Shown one piece after another: positions 63,536 through 64,000 of a stretch of 64,000 bases of DNA. Source of the stretch: Pipra filicauda (lineage: Eukaryota > Chordata > Aves > Passeriformes > Pipridae). The position numbers and the translations under genes were made by a program. The notes below the pieces were generated by a model, which saw only the letters and a program-made list of their open reading frames with translations, made no database searches and was not told the DNA's origin. The stretch lies in the NCBI RefSeq assembly GCF_003945595.2, contig NW_024104304.1, forward strand, positions 1,866,123 to 1,930,122, written 5' to 3'. Each line of letters begins with the position of its first letter. Position 1 is the stretch's first letter.

Positions 63536-64000
63536 GTTAAAAATTATTAAAATAAGAATAATAAGAATAGAGGAAAAACCCTGGATTTTGTACATGCAGC
63601 TTGAATACACATCTATCTCCCTTTTTAAGAATTAGAAGAATGCAAAGAAGTATTTCGAGAATGACTGAAGTCCCTGAACACTTCTGTTACAATTTTTCAT
63701 AGTTGATAAAAGTCTGCTGTTTTGTAGTTCAGCAGTTTTTGTCTGTCCTTCAATGTACTTTGAATAAAATTAGCTTGTATATAAATAACTTCCTGCAAGG
63801 TTATTTTGTATAACGAACTCTTCCTTAATATCCTCACAAGGTATCAAAATAGCATCACCATTTTTAGGTCACTTGTCTCACAGAGGAACAATTTAAGCAG
63901 GTGCTTAAATTTAAGCATACAACTGCTCTTTGATGCACTGGAACTCTGCTGAATTTCTTTACATTTAACTAAATAAGTCACATGAACTTCCTTACTTTCA
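63536..64000. other. Gene-free AT-rich end of window
   Basis: No gene or repeat is recognised. Confidence 0.55.

Overview
This is vertebrate, almost certainly avian, non-coding DNA. It is AT-rich with long gene-free stretches, low repeat density and no operon structure. The repeats are those of bird genomes: 5'-truncated CR1 LINEs ending in the ATTCTATG-type 3' tail, ERVL-type LTR fragments that start TGT-GGTTTAACC, and ERVK-type solo LTRs with 6-bp target-site duplications. I found no intact host protein-coding gene, no tRNA, no rRNA and no CRISPR array. The short open frames scattered along the window look like chance ORFs or repeat remains.

Layout. 1-460: old antisense CR1. 1600-2300: a badly decayed Ty3/gypsy-like pol remnant. 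2812-3389: CR1. 4301-4642: an exact 171-bp tandem duplication. 4.6-19.3 kb: AT-rich DNA with only simple repeats. 19275-20264: CR1 with readable RT motifs. 22725-22758: a pure T34 tract. 25191-26300: a GC-rich, LTR-like block on the minus strand. 26905-28394: a CR1 split by a 483-bp ERVK-type solo LTR (TSD ATTATG). 28690-29300: a CR1 endonuclease fragment. 35735-36345: antisense CR1. 39440-40843: the 5' region only of a second LINE family, headed by nine 32-bp CpG-rich tandem repeats. 41.2-41.7 kb: an unexplained membrane-protein-like minus-strand frame and a GC-rich patch. 43.05-44.05 kb: a mosaic of LTR fragments and a CR1 tail. 47885-48270: a very old CR1/L3-like LINE. 49118-49652: a second ERVK-type solo LTR (TSD GACCCT). 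57361-61984: a nearly full-length copy of the same non-CR1 LINE, with 5' leader, APE endonuclease, reverse transcriptase, C-terminal zinc finger and a GATGATGA-type end.

The most unusual content is the pair of non-CR1 LINE copies. Their protein is RTE-like, of the type often annotated as 'craniofacial development protein 2-like', and the bird family AviRTE is the obvious candidate. Such elements are patchily distributed in birds and have been linked to horizontal transfer. The 5' leader carries a CpG-rich promoter-like array and a CAG|GTAAGT splice-donor consensus retained in both copies. The gypsy-like fossil is the second notable item because Ty3/gypsy elements are scarce in birds. All of these copies are disabled by stops, frameshifts or truncation.

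Family names rest on recalled consensus patterns, not a database search, and element edges are approximate unless a target-site duplication fixes them.
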